DNA of 64,000 nucleotides from NCBI GenBank assembly GCA_030323885.1, contig CM059203.1:1860001-1924000 (forward strand). Direction: 5' to 3'. Positions 19,814 to 31,499 of this stretch are shown here, piece after piece. Position numbers and translations under genes: made by a program. The DNA comes from Branchipolynoe longqiensis. Taxonomy: Eukaryota; Annelida; Polychaeta; Phyllodocida; Polynoidae. The notes under the pieces were generated by a model. That model had not been told where the DNA came from. It did not search any database and saw nothing but the letters and a program-made list of their open reading frames with translations. Each line of letters begins with the position of its first letter. Positions within the stretch are counted from its first letter, which is position 1.

Positions 19814-20888
19814 ATGACACCCGCTAATACATTGCTGGGATTGCGGCAGCCTGGTCAGCTTGTCCTCAGCCACAACGCGAGAGCGAACTGGGAAACATGG
19901 ATCAGGGCATATGATATATACGCTACTGTGGCAGGTGTGGTATTGAAGACAGAACGAGTGCAATGCTGCATCTTTCTTCATGTTGCTGGCGAGGAGGCGC
20001 AAAAGGTCTTCGCCAATATGGATATCGCTCTCGCTGATCAAGATAAGATCGTGCCACTCACGGAAGCATTTCGAATTTTTTGTGTCGGTAAATGCAGTCT
20101 CATTATCACACAATATAAGTTTAATTCACGTAATCAGGCTATGGAAAATATGGCTACATACATCACGTCATTGAGAGACAAAGTGAAGGATTGTGAATAT
20201 GGTACAGTGGAGGAATCGCTGTTGGGCGATCGGATAGTGGCTGGGGTGAGGAATGTGAATTTACGGAACAAACTGCTGCAAAATACGGAGTTAACATTGG
20301 GAAAATGTGTTAGTATATGTGAGATGAGTGAGTTTAGTTCCGATCTGTTGGAGGACACCAAATCAGACATGGAAAGTAAGGAGATTGATTTCATTCGGAA
20401 CTATGCTAATGCGCATACCGGTGTACCGGCGGTTCGGTCATCGGCGACGCCATCTTGGAAATCGCCATCTTGGAATGCCAGTGGCGCCGGTGCTGGAGAA
20501 TTCAAGATCCGCTGCCAGAACTGTGGATATGAACACCGTCGGGGAGTCTGCCCAGCAAAAGGAAAGGCTTGCATAGCCTGTAAGAAGATCGGGCACTTCG
20601 GTAAGGTCTGCAGGAGCAGGCTGGGCAGGGTCAACAAACTTACCATGGAAGAGCCCGACCCTCACAATGCTGAGCAAGACCCAGATCCGGCGGAGGTCAA
20701 CGTGCTGGCAACGGATCTGTTCGTCGGTGCCGTCGACCGTGGTGCCGGTCAGGATGACGAGCTGTGGCACGTGATCATTCGGGTGAATGGTTGTCCTGTC
20801 AAGTTCAAGCTCGACACCGGTTCGGAGGCGAACGTGCTGCCGAGGTACGTCTTCGACAGAGTTGCTCCAGGGCGGCTGACGAACACCA
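19814..20888 (+). pseudogene. Retrotransposon gag and start of protease
   Basis: The frame opens at 19814, 20 bases after the LTR remnant. The N-terminal two-thirds is a gag capsid-like region. Near residues 236-270 come two zinc knuckles, CQNCGYEHRRGVC and CIACKKIGHFGKVC. The aspartic-protease motif FKLDTGSEANVLP follows at about residues 334-346. The frame then runs into the MITE, which adds foreign codons and a stop at 20984. Confidence 0.85.
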
Positions 20889-21632
20889 GGGGCCGTATGC
20901 ACGAATCGGTGTTAGGCTTAGCCGGAGTTAAGGCACTAGCCGTGGTTAGGTACCTCAGGGTAGCGGGGGATTGGAGAAATGTGTGAATCGGTATGCACCA
21001 ATGTCTTAGCCGCCACGGATAGCTAACCGTAAGTTTATTTATAGATTTGGGAATTCCCTCAAGTCGACAATATGAATAACGCCGCCAAAGCGGCGCCAGC
21101 ATTAATATTGGTTCGATTTTATGGTTAATTTGAATAAATTTAACTTATTGCGTACGTAAATCTGTCAAATATGATCGCATTGAATAGATTTGGTTATAAT
21201 ATATTGCCGCCGATTCGGCGGCGATGCCGGTGGCCATGTTTAGTTGACGTTGGACAGTATGGATATCGACTTCGCTGCGGCAGCGGCGATTTGTTTACTT
21301 TACATTCGTCGATTCGACAATATGCATAACGCCGCCAATGTGGCGGCGGCGTTAATATCGCTTCGAATTTAGGGTTAAATTGATAAAATTTCACTTATGG
21401 GGTATGTAATTATGTTAAATATGATAGCATTGAATAGATTTAGACCCACACACGCACACTAACCGGCGCGGCTAGCAGTTAAACGTGATTTGAAACTGGG
21501 GAAGCTTAGCCTAGGCTAAATTTCGCGGTTAGCGCTAACACCGATTCGTGCATACCGATTTTTTCTCACATTTAGCCGTGTGGAGCTAGCCTAAGTCTGG
21601 AGGCCCTAACCCCGATTCGTGCATACAGCCCC
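20889..21632. mobile_element. TIR element H, inserted in the retrotransposon protease
   Basis: The ends GGGGCCGTATGCACGAATCG and CGATTCGTGCATACAGCCCC are inverted repeats with one change. The interior has two related blocks with CGCCGCCAA, AATTTCACTTATTG and ATTGAATAGATTT. Copies: 54796-55507 and a short palindromic version at 32450-32608. AGG occurs on both flanks, but the duplication length is not settled. Confidence 0.8.
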
Positions 21633-24186
21633 AGGTGTTCGTTGGTGACGTTCTCGGGTCATCGGATCACTCCTGACGGGGGGGGCACTGCTCGACGTCA
21701 ACGACAGAGTGCTCAAGTTCCAAGTGGTACCGGATTGTCAGCCTATTTTGGGCAAGCAGGCTTGTGTGACTTTGAACCTGCTGGTGCGTGTGGATGAGGT
21801 GCACTGCGCTGTGCTGACGAACATTTCTGAGCTGACGAACAGTCCCAGTGCTCGGGCGGAGAAGCTGGTAAGCGAATACAAAGATGTGTTTCAGGGTTTG
21901 GGGTTGATCAAGGCAAATGCTGTCATTCATGTCGATAAATCTGTTCAACCTGTCATTGATCCGCCTAGACGGATTCCGTTTGCCATTCAGGGTAAGGTAC
22001 GTAGTGAGCTTGATCGCATGGTTGAGTTAGGTGTCATAGTTGAACAGGATGAACCTACCGAGTGGGTTAATTCTATAACTATTGTAAAAAAAAGAAAAAA
22101 AGATAAGAATTGTCTGGATCCGACTAAGTTGAACAAGGCGATAAAGAGAGGGCCTTTCCCTACCAAAACGATTGATGAAATTATTGCCAAAACGGCAGAT
22201 GCAAAGTATTTTTCAGTTTTGGATGCAAAGACAGGTTATTGGCAAATAGATTTAGATGACGAAAGTTCACGTTTGTGCACGTTCAATACTCCATGGGGCC
22301 GGTACAGGTACACCTGCTTGCCTTTTGGCATCAAAACAGCCGGTGACATTTTTATTCAGGAAATGCACCGTGTCATGGCCGATATACCCGGTATCGGGAT
22401 AGTCACGGATGATATTTTGGTATATGGGTCAACGGTTGAGGAGCACAATGAGCAGCTCCGAGCCGTGTTGGACCGAGCTAGGTCCGTTAACCTGAAATTA
22501 AATGACACAAAATCTTTGTTATGTAAGACTACGGTAAAATATGTAGGTCATCAACTTACCCAGCAGGGTGTGAAGCCTGATCCAGACAGAATACAAGCAA
22601 TAGTTGACATGCCAGAGCCGCGTGACAAACAAGGCGTCCAAAGGTTCCTGGGCATGGTTGGATATGTACACAAGTTTATACCCAACATGTCCAAGATAGC
22701 CAAACCACTACGCACGCTCCTCGCTAAGGACGTGGCGTGGCACTGGCAGACCGAACAGCAGGGCGCGTTTGATAAGTTGAAGGAGAAGTTAAGAACTGCT
22801 CCTGTGTTATCATATTACAATGTTAAGAAACCCATTGTGATTCAGGTAGATGCTTGTCAGTCAGGTTTAGGTGCTGTGTTGATGCAAGATGACAAACCGA
22901 TCGCACTCGCATCTCGTGCGCTTAACTCAGTGCAGTGTGGTTATGCCACTATAGAAAAAGAGATGCTCGCCATATGTTTCGGATGCCAGAGGTTTCATGA
23001 GTATATACCCAACATGTCCAAGATAGCCAAACCACTACGCACGCTCCTCGCTAAGGACGTGGCGTGGCACTGGCAGACCGAACAGCAGGGCGCGTTTGAT
23101 AAGTTGAAGGAGAAGTTAAGAACTGCTCCTGTGTTATCATATTACAATGTTACGAAACCCATTGTGATTCAGGTAGATGCTTGTCAGTCAGGTTTAGGTG
23201 CTGTGTTGATGCAAGATGACAAACCGATCGCACTCGCATCTCGTGCGCTTAACTCAGTGCAGTATGGTTATGCCACTATAGAAAAAGAGACGCTCGCCAT
23301 ATGTTTCGGATGCCAGAGGTTTCATGAGTATATCTTTGGCAAAGAAGTTCAAATTCAAACGGACCACAAGCTGTTGGTGGCGATAATGCAGAAGCCAATT
23401 CATAAACTTTCGGCTAAAATGCAGAGGATGCGGATGCGATTGCAAAATTACAATATTCAGCTATGTCATGTGAAGGGTTCTTTGATGTTTTTTGCAGACA
23501 CGTTGTCCAGGGCGCATAGCGTCAAAGTAGGTCATGATAGCCTGTTCGATGACACGTTTTGTGTTGCTGCAGTGGACATGCAGTCGTCGAGTTTGTTGAG
23601 TAAGATTGTCAGTGAGTATGAGAAGGATGTATCCATGTCCATGTTGATCTCACACATTGAAGATGGGAGGGACACTACACGCATACAGACACCACCATGT
23701 CTGAGACAATACATCCTATACAAACATGACTTAACGATAGAAAACAATCTTGTAATGAACAGCAATTGGGTGGTGGTTCCTCCGGGTCTTCTTGATGAAA
23801 TGATAGAGGCATTACATGAGACACACCTAGGTGTGACAAAGTCCAAACAGTTGGCGCGGGACTGTATGTTTTGGCCGAATATGAATAAGCAAATTGAAGA
23901 TAAGGTCAGTCGGTGTGACAGTTGGCAAAACAACCGAAAAAATGTGCATAACGAGCCCTTGATAAATCACCCGATTGCCTGTCAACCGTATGAAAAAGTT
24001 GGTGCCGATTTGTTTGAGCTAGATCATAAGAATTACCTGATAACTGTAGATTACTACACAAAGTATCCAGAGGTGACGCTGTTGGGTGATACATCGTCTG
24101 TCACTGTTATTGAAGCGTTGAAGGATATTTTTGCAAGGCACGGTATTCCTAGTCAGGTTATTTCGGACAATGGTCCACAGTTTTAA
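21633..24186 (+). pseudogene. Retrotransposon protease end, reverse transcriptase, RNase H, integrase start
   Basis: After the MITE the protease frame continues (TFSGHRI), then shifts at a G8 run near 21677. From about 21709 to 24186 the frame is open for 825 codons: reverse transcriptase with CLPFGIKTAGD and a VTDD catalytic box at about 22402-22413 in place of the usual YxDD-type box, RNase H (IQVDACQSGLGAVL) present twice, and the integrase zinc-binding and first Asp region. In the zinc-binding motif the expected second Cys of CxxC is not visible (CDSWQ). A shift just after DNGPQF creates the stop. Confidence 0.88.
22678..23331 (+). repeat. In-frame 327-bp tandem duplication in RNase H region
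   Basis: Units 22678-23004 and 23005-23331 differ at only about three bases. They cover 109 codons from PNMSKIAKPLRTLLAKDVAW to CQRFHEYI. The junction shows TATA microhomology (TTTATACCCAAC versus GTATATACCCAAC). Confidence 0.95.
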
Positions 24187-24840
24187 GAGCCATGAGTATA
24201 GGGAGTTTGCACTACACTATGGGTTTAAGGCCGTGTATTCCAGTCCACAGTATCCCCGTAGCAATGGGCAGGTAGAAAAGTTTGTGCAAACAGTCAAGAA
24301 CATGTTAAAGAAGTGCGAGAGGACTGGGTCTGATTTTCAGTTAGCTTTGCTAAACTATCGTAACACTCCGTTGCCCGTCCTGAATGCATCTCCGGCACAG
24401 CTGCTCATGAGCAGAAGGTTGAGGGGCCGGTTGCCGATGGCGGAGGAAATTTTGGTGCCCGAAATGCAAAATCCAAAGAGAAGCCAAAGAGCAAAACGGC
24501 AGCGAAGTCAGAAAGCGTTTCATGACCGGAAGTGTGGTAAGCCACACAAACCTATGAAAGTCAGAGATAAGATAAAGTACAAAATCATGCTGGGGAATGG
24601 AAAAAGGAGTTACTTTGGGACGGACTGGGGTTTCTGGGAGAGAATATCAAATTTTGAACGGGTCAGGTAATATGTTATATCGGAACTGGGTGCAGATTAT
24701 CAGGGCGCCTGTGGGGGGCCGACCCAAACTTGTCGGGCAGACGCAAACTGGGTCAGTGTCAGTGCCGAATGTAAACAGTGCGGCTAATCTAAGTAGGTCA
24801 GGTCGACTGATAAGGTCGGCGAGCAGGTTAGACCTGTAGT
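24187..24840 (+). pseudogene. Retrotransposon integrase C-terminal half, frame-shifted
   Basis: The frame used at 24187-24670 carries SSPQYPRSNGQVEKF with the catalytic Glu and LLNYRNTPL. A further shift near 24600 moves the GPY/F-like C-terminal module (VSGREYQIL ... NWVQIIRAP) into another frame ending at about 24839. Sequence from there to 25119 has no recognised coding content. Confidence 0.8.
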
Positions 24841-25129
24841 AGGTCAGTGTAGCTTGAGTGGGTACACGTATAGGATGTGCATGTAGGTCTAAGTTGTATT
24901 TTCAGCTATCTTTGTGCTTATATGATCTGTGATGGACACTTTATGACGTCAGGCATTACGGCCGGACCGTTGAGGACTTCAGTGTATTGGGCGCTCAGAC
25001 ATTTGCCAGGCCTTGTGCTTAAGTTAAGTAGGCATATATGTTATTGTGCATTCGTCTGACTAGTATGTTGTGTTATTCTCATGGTTATTTTGAAATATTT
25101 CATGTTTCAGAAATACTTTGAGGGGGGGA

Positions 25130-25319
25130 TGTGATATATGCGTAATAGACGTGTAGGTGTGTGGCTAATATATGTTAACGAGATGCAGAGTTTGAGACAA
25201 AGGAATATGCTAATGAGATGACGTCATGGAAAGTTTAGCCGGCGGGTCAAGCGAGCCCTAGGCCGTGAATAAACATTCAGTATCCAGAAGTCAAAGTGTT
25301 CAGACGCCGTACTTTCACA
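25130..25319 (+). repeat. 3' LTR
   Basis: 190 bp, starting TGTGATATATGCG directly after the polypurine tract and ending TACTTTCACA. It contains GTGAATAAAC, a likely poly-A signal. Confidence 0.85.
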
Positions 25320-26150
25320 CTAAGCAACCCATTAGTAAAGGTGTTGGCATGCTGGGTTGATATATCTAATATGATAAATAAATTATATAAGATGATAATT
25401 ATAAATGTTTATCTATCATAGATCCTAATTTAAGCATATGTGTTTGCAGTGGTCATAGATAGCCCTTAAAACGTTGTGTTTGAATCATTTTGAACACTAC
25501 GCTTCTTTACAAAAGTATTAGTTCACCAATTTGCCACTAGGTGCCACCAGCGACCTCTGTGCAGGATCCATGTGGAGGCACACAGAGGGCACCCGGCGGA
25601 AAACATGGGAACTGGAACCCAACTATGTGGAGGCACACAGACGGCACCTAGCGGAAAACATGGGAACTGGAACCCGACTAGGCTGAACTTGGATACTTTC
25701 CATCGACATTATTAGGGTGTGATTGAGCCACCAGCCGGCGCCACCAGTGCCACGGGATTAAAATTAAATACATATTAAAATCCTCCACTCACTTAGTCTT
25801 AGATGGTACAGGCACATCAACTAAAAATATTGGTGAAGCAGGAATATGCGGAATTGTGTTACTCTAGAATTTAGTCAATTTAAATTGAATACTGATTCAG
25901 TATACAGTAACTCAGTTTTGGAAGATGGGGGACTAAATATCCTCACTAAGTTATTTACATGATCCACTTTCCACTTAAAGGGACCAGATATAGGTCGTTG
26001 AGAGACTACCTGTACTCCGACAAATGCTCTCCAAGCATACGTTTGCCAGTTTTCAGTTTATGCAACTAGATATGTGGGAGGGGGGGGGGGGAGAGTGCTG
26101 ACATTGGTTGATTCTGTTGTGTTTTATTTAGTCCAGCAGCATTGACACTC
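25320..26150. other. Intergenic, with a short tandem duplication
   Basis: TGTGGAGGCACACAG + GGCACCnnGCGGAAAACATGG is repeated at about 25571 and 25627. G12 occurs at 26080-26091. A partial repeat-G match lies at 26020-26065. Otherwise I see nothing. Confidence 0.4.
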
Positions 26151-26154
26151 TTAA

Positions 26155-26739
26155 GCCCCATTTACACAGGGAATGTAAATCGATTCCTAGGATTTGACTT
26201 GCCTAGTTCGCCTTACATTTCGCGTGTGAATGGGCCGCTGAGGCGGATTAGGGCTGAATCGATTCCTGTGATGCGGATACTGTAAACCACTCGTTGAGGT
26301 CGATTATGTGAGTCGATTTCTGTGAACCGATTTATTTTGCCCGGGTGGATGCACTGAGCCGGATTAAGGACGTCACACGCATGCACAGTCGAGACCTTAG
26401 TTTGTTGACTTTCTGGTCGATCAAAAGCGCATATTTAGTCTATGAAACTGCTAGCTGTGCAGAGATATTTTTTTCATCATTTATTTTTAGGGTTTCACTG
26501 CCCAGCAGAAGTTTTGACCCTTCCAAACCAATACGATTCAGTCCATACATATCTAGGTCGAACCCACACTCTCTCGTGGCGACGTCGACTAACCGAAACT
26601 GGCGCTCGTTAGTATCGACTTGCTCATGCGCTGATATTGATTTCCGGCCCAAGTACTGCCCGTGTGAACGGGCGTCTAAATCGATTTATAAAATTCGCCT
26701 TGTCTAAATCGATTTAAACTGTTCCCGTGTGAACACGGC
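26155..26739. mobile_element. TTAA-type MITE, copy B
   Basis: The left flank is TTAA (26151-26154) and the right TATA (26740-26743). The right end CCCGTGTGAACACGGC matches copy A's terminus. Internal blocks (TCGATCAAAAGCGCATAT, TTTCACTGCCCAGCAGAAGT) are shared with copy A in inverted orientation. An incidental 120-codon frame crosses it; it looks non-coding. Confidence 0.7.
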
Positions 26740-26875
26740 TATAGACAACTATATAGAGAAAACAAATGTTAGAAATTGCAATCTAAAATGATAAATATAA
26801 AGTTAACATGTTTAATTATCATAACCAGCTACTTTTTGTGTGAATAATTGATTAAATCATGTAGATTAATAGACT

Positions 26876-27090
26876 TTAAAAGTTGAATTGAGAGCTTTCT
26901 GTGGCTGCCATCTTGGTGGTTGTCATGGCTTCCGCTATGTGTGGGGAACCCCTCTAGGTCATGTGATGAGGGAATCCCACCTATGATGTCATTCATACAT
27001 CACAGACCTCAACTCTCCTCCCACATGTTCAGTGGCATGAACTGAACAGACTAAGCAAAGGTATGTTTGGAGAGCTTTTGATGCTGGATT
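26876..27090 (-). repeat. Dispersed repeat G, inverted copy
   Basis: The inverse of 16890-17125: GACTTTAAAAGTTGAATTG, GGCTGCCATCTTGG, GGGAATCCCACCTATGATGT, GTATGTTTGGAGAGC. Differences are scattered, as in an old copy. Confidence 0.6.
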
Positions 27091-27199
27091 CATTTGTATC
27101 TGGGTGAGGTATAACCGGCGACTTTAATGCTTTGTCAGGTAGAAGATTATTGATCAAATCACCATTCCATTGTATGAAATATAAATCCACCTGGAAAGT

Positions 27200-27600
27200 G
27201 TGGAAATATGTCAATTCTGAACCTAGTAATTTAAAATTGATTTAGGATTATTTTCTAGCCACTGAGAACGTGTTACAAAATTAATAAACATTCCACGCGA
27301 TGTCTAATTTATCTAGAATAAAAACTGCTTTGGCCTGACCAAGTAAAACCAAAAATTGAGGAAAAAAATGAAAGGTACTTCCTGCTTGTTGCTATCTCGC
27401 CTGGTGCTTTGCATTATTATTACAGCGCTTTTGTTACAAATGGCTTATTATATTGAATAATACATTGGTCACTGTTAGGACTCTCTAGTCAGTCAGCCAT
27501 CACTCCAATAAAATTGTCTATTTACGCATAATATATGGACTTTTATCTGAACGTTTTCAGTGTAATAGTTATCTTTAGAAAATGGGCATGCACAAGCTCA
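27200..27600. other. Intergenic, nothing recognised
   Basis: AT-rich sequence without element ends or coding signal. Confidence 0.3.
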
Positions 27601-27603
27601 TTA

Positions 27604-27627
27604 TACATATATATATATATATATGAA

Positions 27628-27675
<48 letters not shown>

Positions 27676-27732
27676 TTATATATATATATATATGAAATAT
27701 AAATATATATATTTCTACTTTATATATATATG
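27604..27732. repeat. (TA)n microsatellite
   Basis: Long runs of alternating TA with three interruptions of the form GAAATATAA or TTTATATA. Confidence 0.95.
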
Positions 27733-27899
27733 AAAGTAGACCGTCTGAACATAACACTCCAAATTCAACAAAAAGAAACCCCAAAGGGACAAAGCAGACC
27801 TCAACCTAGTCTACCAAACTTGCAAACCTAAACCAAAGACCCGATAACAGTCTTTGCCTAAACCTACAAATACTATACCCCCTAGCGACTACAGACAGA

Positions 27900-28560
27900 A
27901 TCACCTGTCGACCTAGTTCGGCGCGTATCCGCCGCGCGGCGCCACCGCCGGGGTCAAGGTCGTGCAGTCGATTTCCTGTGAAAGTCGCCCGCTGTGAGAA
28001 GGACGATAGAACGACGCGTCGGTTTAATTTCGGTCCCAATTCGAACCCACGACTCGCAAAAACAGGGCGACGACTGCCTAACCGACCCAAGTCCCAACCT
28101 ACGCAGAGTGTGGGTAAGTGCGATGTCGCCGCAGCGAGAAATTGGCGGTTTACCGCGGGCGATATTGCGAGAATTTAATGGCCGGCGGCTTGCCTGGCGT
28201 CGGGGACAAAGGCGGGCCAGTGGCCTACTTTGCACAACTCGCAGTTTCGGCGGTTTTCAACTGGTCTGTTCGCATGTGTTCCGCCATAATCGGTTCTTAT
28301 TGTTGTGCAGTGTGCTATGGTCGGTGATGATGCAGGATGTGATGTGTTTATTGGTCTCGGTGGCTGTGTTGAGGGAGTAAACAGCCCCTGGAGATGTTGG
28401 TTTTTGCGGGCTGGGTTTTATCCGCGCTCACAGCGGGATCTCTCCGTGACGTTGCCGGCCTGCCGCCTCCGGCTCGCGGCTCCTTGGCCTTGCATTGATT
28501 CGAGGGTGGGTTTACTTAATAATAAAACCGTTACATTTTCGGGTCCAGTATTTGTTGCCA
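27900..28560. other. GC/CpG-rich block with a tRNA-like remnant
   Basis: CpG density here is far above the surroundings (for example GTATCCGCCGCGCGGCGCCA). On the minus strand GTCGGTTAGGCAGTCGTCGC and TCGTGGGTTCGAATTGGGAC (about 28030-28085) look like A and B boxes. GGGTAAGTGCG at 28112 could be a splice donor. It might be a CpG-island first exon or a GC-rich SINE cluster; I recognise no protein. Confidence 0.35.
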
Positions 28561-28569
28561 GCTACTGAT

Positions 28570-29760
28570 CTAGCATTATTGCTCCAAGTTTCGCTTCGTT
28601 ATGTTCATGATTCAGTTTGATTATTAAATACCATTTTGTTTTGCGATTTAATACTGGATTGCACTCTGACTGGTACTCTATAAGTTCAAGTAGCAGGGCG
28701 GCAAATATCACTTCCCCATTAAATTGATGATTAAGACTGGTAACAGTGGTATGGAAATTATGTGTTAGCTCATGCGGTGGTTCAATTTCAGAGTAAAACC
28801 ATGTTGGTTTGGGGGTCATTATTGGGTGGGGGGGGGGGGGGCTTAATTTCCTACCATTGTCCTAAAATGTCGGTTCCATTATTTAACGATTTAGTTTAAT
28901 AAATTTATATATTACAAAAATAATTAATTGCGGATTTGCCGTCCGGTTTTGGGTGTCATACTATACTAATTCTTCTTTTTGGCTTTTCCCCAATTAGGTA
29001 TTTTCCAAACCGCCGATCAGCAGCGTATTTTTTCTTACCACAAAACTGGTCCAGCAAATCCCACTTTGTGTGTGGAGGGGTGTAGAAAAAGGCTTCTATG
29101 GTCAGTCTGCATTGGTCAATCTTGGGTATTCCTAGTCTATTATGTAGTGGGGGAATCCTTTTACACTTTACAGCTTGGTTTTAAAATATTTCAATTTGGT
29201 CAAGTTTTGCTATTCCAATAACAACTTCAAAAGTTTCACTCAATTTCAACCTGCAAATTCACTTTTATAGGAATCTGAAACATTTAAAAAGTAGACTGTA
29301 GTGAATAACCATTATTAATCTTATATACTGTTGAGTTTGAGGAAATTGTGATGATTACATCAAGATTGGCGCCATCAGGGATGCAACAGGTGTACACTTT
29401 AGCCACTTGTGTTTATCACTTTTTCTGAGACTACCTTCATGCCTGGGTCACGGAAATCTATTGCTTTTACCTTAATTTAATGAGAAAAAAATAAGGCCCA
29501 CTTTCAGAGATGGAAATCGCTATAACTTCCTTAATTCGCCACCTATTCTCATAATCTTGGTGTCATTTAAAGGGCCTTTCAAGCCCTTTCCAGTGATGCC
29601 TTTTGTTTTATTATTGAAGGAGTTTGGATAGCTACCCCAAGTATTGAAGTATCATGTATCTATCGTCTAAGTTGGTATTGGGATCTCTCCTATTTGAATA
29701 GCCACAGCACCTACTCAGTATGATACTGATAGACATAGGCGCAGCTTAGCATAATTATTA
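28570..29760. other. Intergenic, nothing recognised
   Basis: AT-rich, with G14 at 28828-28841. No credible coding frame or element ends seen. Confidence 0.35.
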
Positions 29761-29763
29761 GGT

Positions 29764-30095
29764 TTGTTTGTTTGTTTGTTGTTTTACGTCCTAGCAACAG
29801 CTAAGGTCATATCAGGACGGGTAACGACTTGTGACAGTGCGCATTCATAGCGACTTTATAGTGCTGTCCCACTGGGAAACCAGGCCGCCGGCACCATGAC
29901 CTGGTATCCCACTCAGTCACATTATCCTGACACTGAGCACACCAGTCCTTGCCCTATCCTAATAATGCCGAGCACCTGGCTAGGAAGCGACAAGTATCAA
30001 TTTTTAAGTCATTGGTTTGACTCGACCAGGGTTCGAACCCACGATCTACCAGCACGGGAGACGGACGCTCTAACTCATTCGGCCATCCCGTCTGG
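29764..30095 (-). mobile_element. SINE type A, full-length reverse copy
   Basis: Minus strand: GATGGCCGAATGAGTTAGAG head, GTGGGTTCGAACCCTGG B box, GATACTTGTCGCTTCCTAGC, GTGACTGAGTGGGAT, ATATGACCTTAGCTGTTGCT, and AACAAACAAACAAAC end. It is the best-preserved copy and the reference for the minisatellite comparison. Confidence 0.9.
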
Positions 30096-30224
30096 TCTAA
30101 TTATTAGGTCACCATTTGTTACTTAGTTGCATAATGAATCTATTCATACAGCCTTATTGTAGACAAATAATCGTATAGGAGGGCGCATGTTCACGTCACT
30201 TCCCGTTGATGCGGGGGAAACAAA

Positions 30225-30830
30225 CCTTGATGACAGCAGTGCTTTTTGTTTTGTTTACATTCACAATAACGCCAAATTTAAGTTATTGAGTAAGTTATGC
30301 TCCTAAATAACATTATTTCAACCCCTGAGTGAATATTCATGGTTCTAAATAACAGAATTAGATCGTAGCAGTCAATATTCATGGTTCTAAATAACAGAAT
30401 TAGATCGCAGCAGTGAATAGATTTGTGCATTTTGTCTTATTTACATTCGCAATAACGCCGCCAATGCGGCATTCATATCGCTCGGATTTTGATTTTATTT
30501 TGGGTCTAATTTGAGCTGAATTTCACTTATTGTGTAAGTTATGCTCCTAAATAACAATATTTCAACCCCCGAGTGAATATTCATGGTTCTAAATAACAGA
30601 ATTAGATGCAGTGAATAGATTCATGCTTTTTGTTTTATTTATATTCGCAATAGCGGCGGCGTTCATATCGTTTTGATTTTGGGTTTAATTGGAGCCAAAT
30701 TTCACTTATTGAGTAAGTTCTGCTCCTAAATATCATTATTTCAACCCCCGGGTGAATATTCATGGGTATAAATAACAGAATTAGATCGTATCAGTGAATA
30801 GACTTGTGCTTTTTGTTTTATTTACGTTCG
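30225..30830. repeat. Three-unit tandem array, about 200 bp per unit
   Basis: The block TTTGTTTTATTTACATTCGC ... AATTTCACTTATTG ... CTCCTAAATAACATTATTTC ... TGAATATTCATGG ... ACAGAATTAGATCG occurs three times, with a partial extra of the last 60 bp near 30375. It resembles the interior of element H (CGCCGCCAATGCGGC, ATTTCACTTATTG). Confidence 0.85.
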
Positions 30831-31329
30831 CTTCAATGCTGTAAGTGCCACCGGTGCCACAGTTTTCACCGGCTCGAATAGTTGCTATGGCGCCATGCGC
30901 TAAGTACCCGGATGTCTGCGCTCTCCTATTATAATACTTTTAAGATCTTATAGAATCTGAACGTACATTTTCACCAGGTGCAATTATGTAAGATTGATCA
31001 TACATTGATTTATTAATAACAGATTTGCGTTTCTTTTACACGAATGCTCGAAGCAAAACTATATAGACGCACACACACACCATACACCCATCATAGTTGT
31101 GTTTATAGAATTCATTTATATAATATGCAAGTTAACTAAACGTTTACTGCCTAGCTGGTTTGGGAATGAATTTTGGCTGATGTTGTTTTAACTTATCTCA
31201 TAAACAATACATTTGACTCCTGCATCAGTTGAAAATAGATTAGAAATGTAGGGACTCTTCCTCTGTAGAAACAGTAACACCCCTACCTAGATATAGTAAT
31301 AATCTTTTCCAATAGCAGCGATCTGGCTG

Positions 31330-31450
31330 GGTCAAACGAATGACGTAAAATTTGAAACTTGTCGCTATCTAGCCTGGTGTTCGGCATTACTAGAAGTAGT
31401 AGAATGAGGAAATCTATTGTCCGCAATACATTTTTGCTTGCTTAACCAAC
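31330..31450 (+). mobile_element. Chimeric SINE (A head, shared tail), degraded
   Basis: TCAAACGAATGACGTAAAAT, CTTGTCGCTATCTAGCCTGG, TTCGGCATTACTAG is A-type. It then switches to AGTAGAATGAGGAAATCTAT and CTTGCTTAACCAACAAATTC, the tail shared with type B. Confidence 0.65.
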
Positions 31451-31499
31451 AAATTCAATAAATGGTGCTTCACATATTAACATGATGTAAATTGAGTAT

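Larger units (their letters stand above)
19697..25319 (+). mobile_element. Ty3/gypsy-type LTR retrotransposon, degenerate
   Basis: The right LTR is 25130-25319 (TGTGATATATG ... CTTTCACA), preceded by a polypurine tract (GAGGGGGGGA, about 25120). The left LTR is reduced to 19697-19794, about 94% identical by eye over that stretch. A primer-binding site candidate TGGTGTCAG starts at 19795. Gag with zinc knuckles, protease, reverse transcriptase, RNase H and integrase follow in the Ty3/gypsy order. It is broken by a MITE (20889-21632), a G8 frameshift near 21677, a frameshift near 24183 and another near 24600. No envelope-like frame is seen. Confidence 0.9.

Noticed and set aside
26345..26707. 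120-codon frame inside TTAA-type MITE copy B
   Set aside because: The homologous region in copy A has no matching frame, and no transposase motif is seen.
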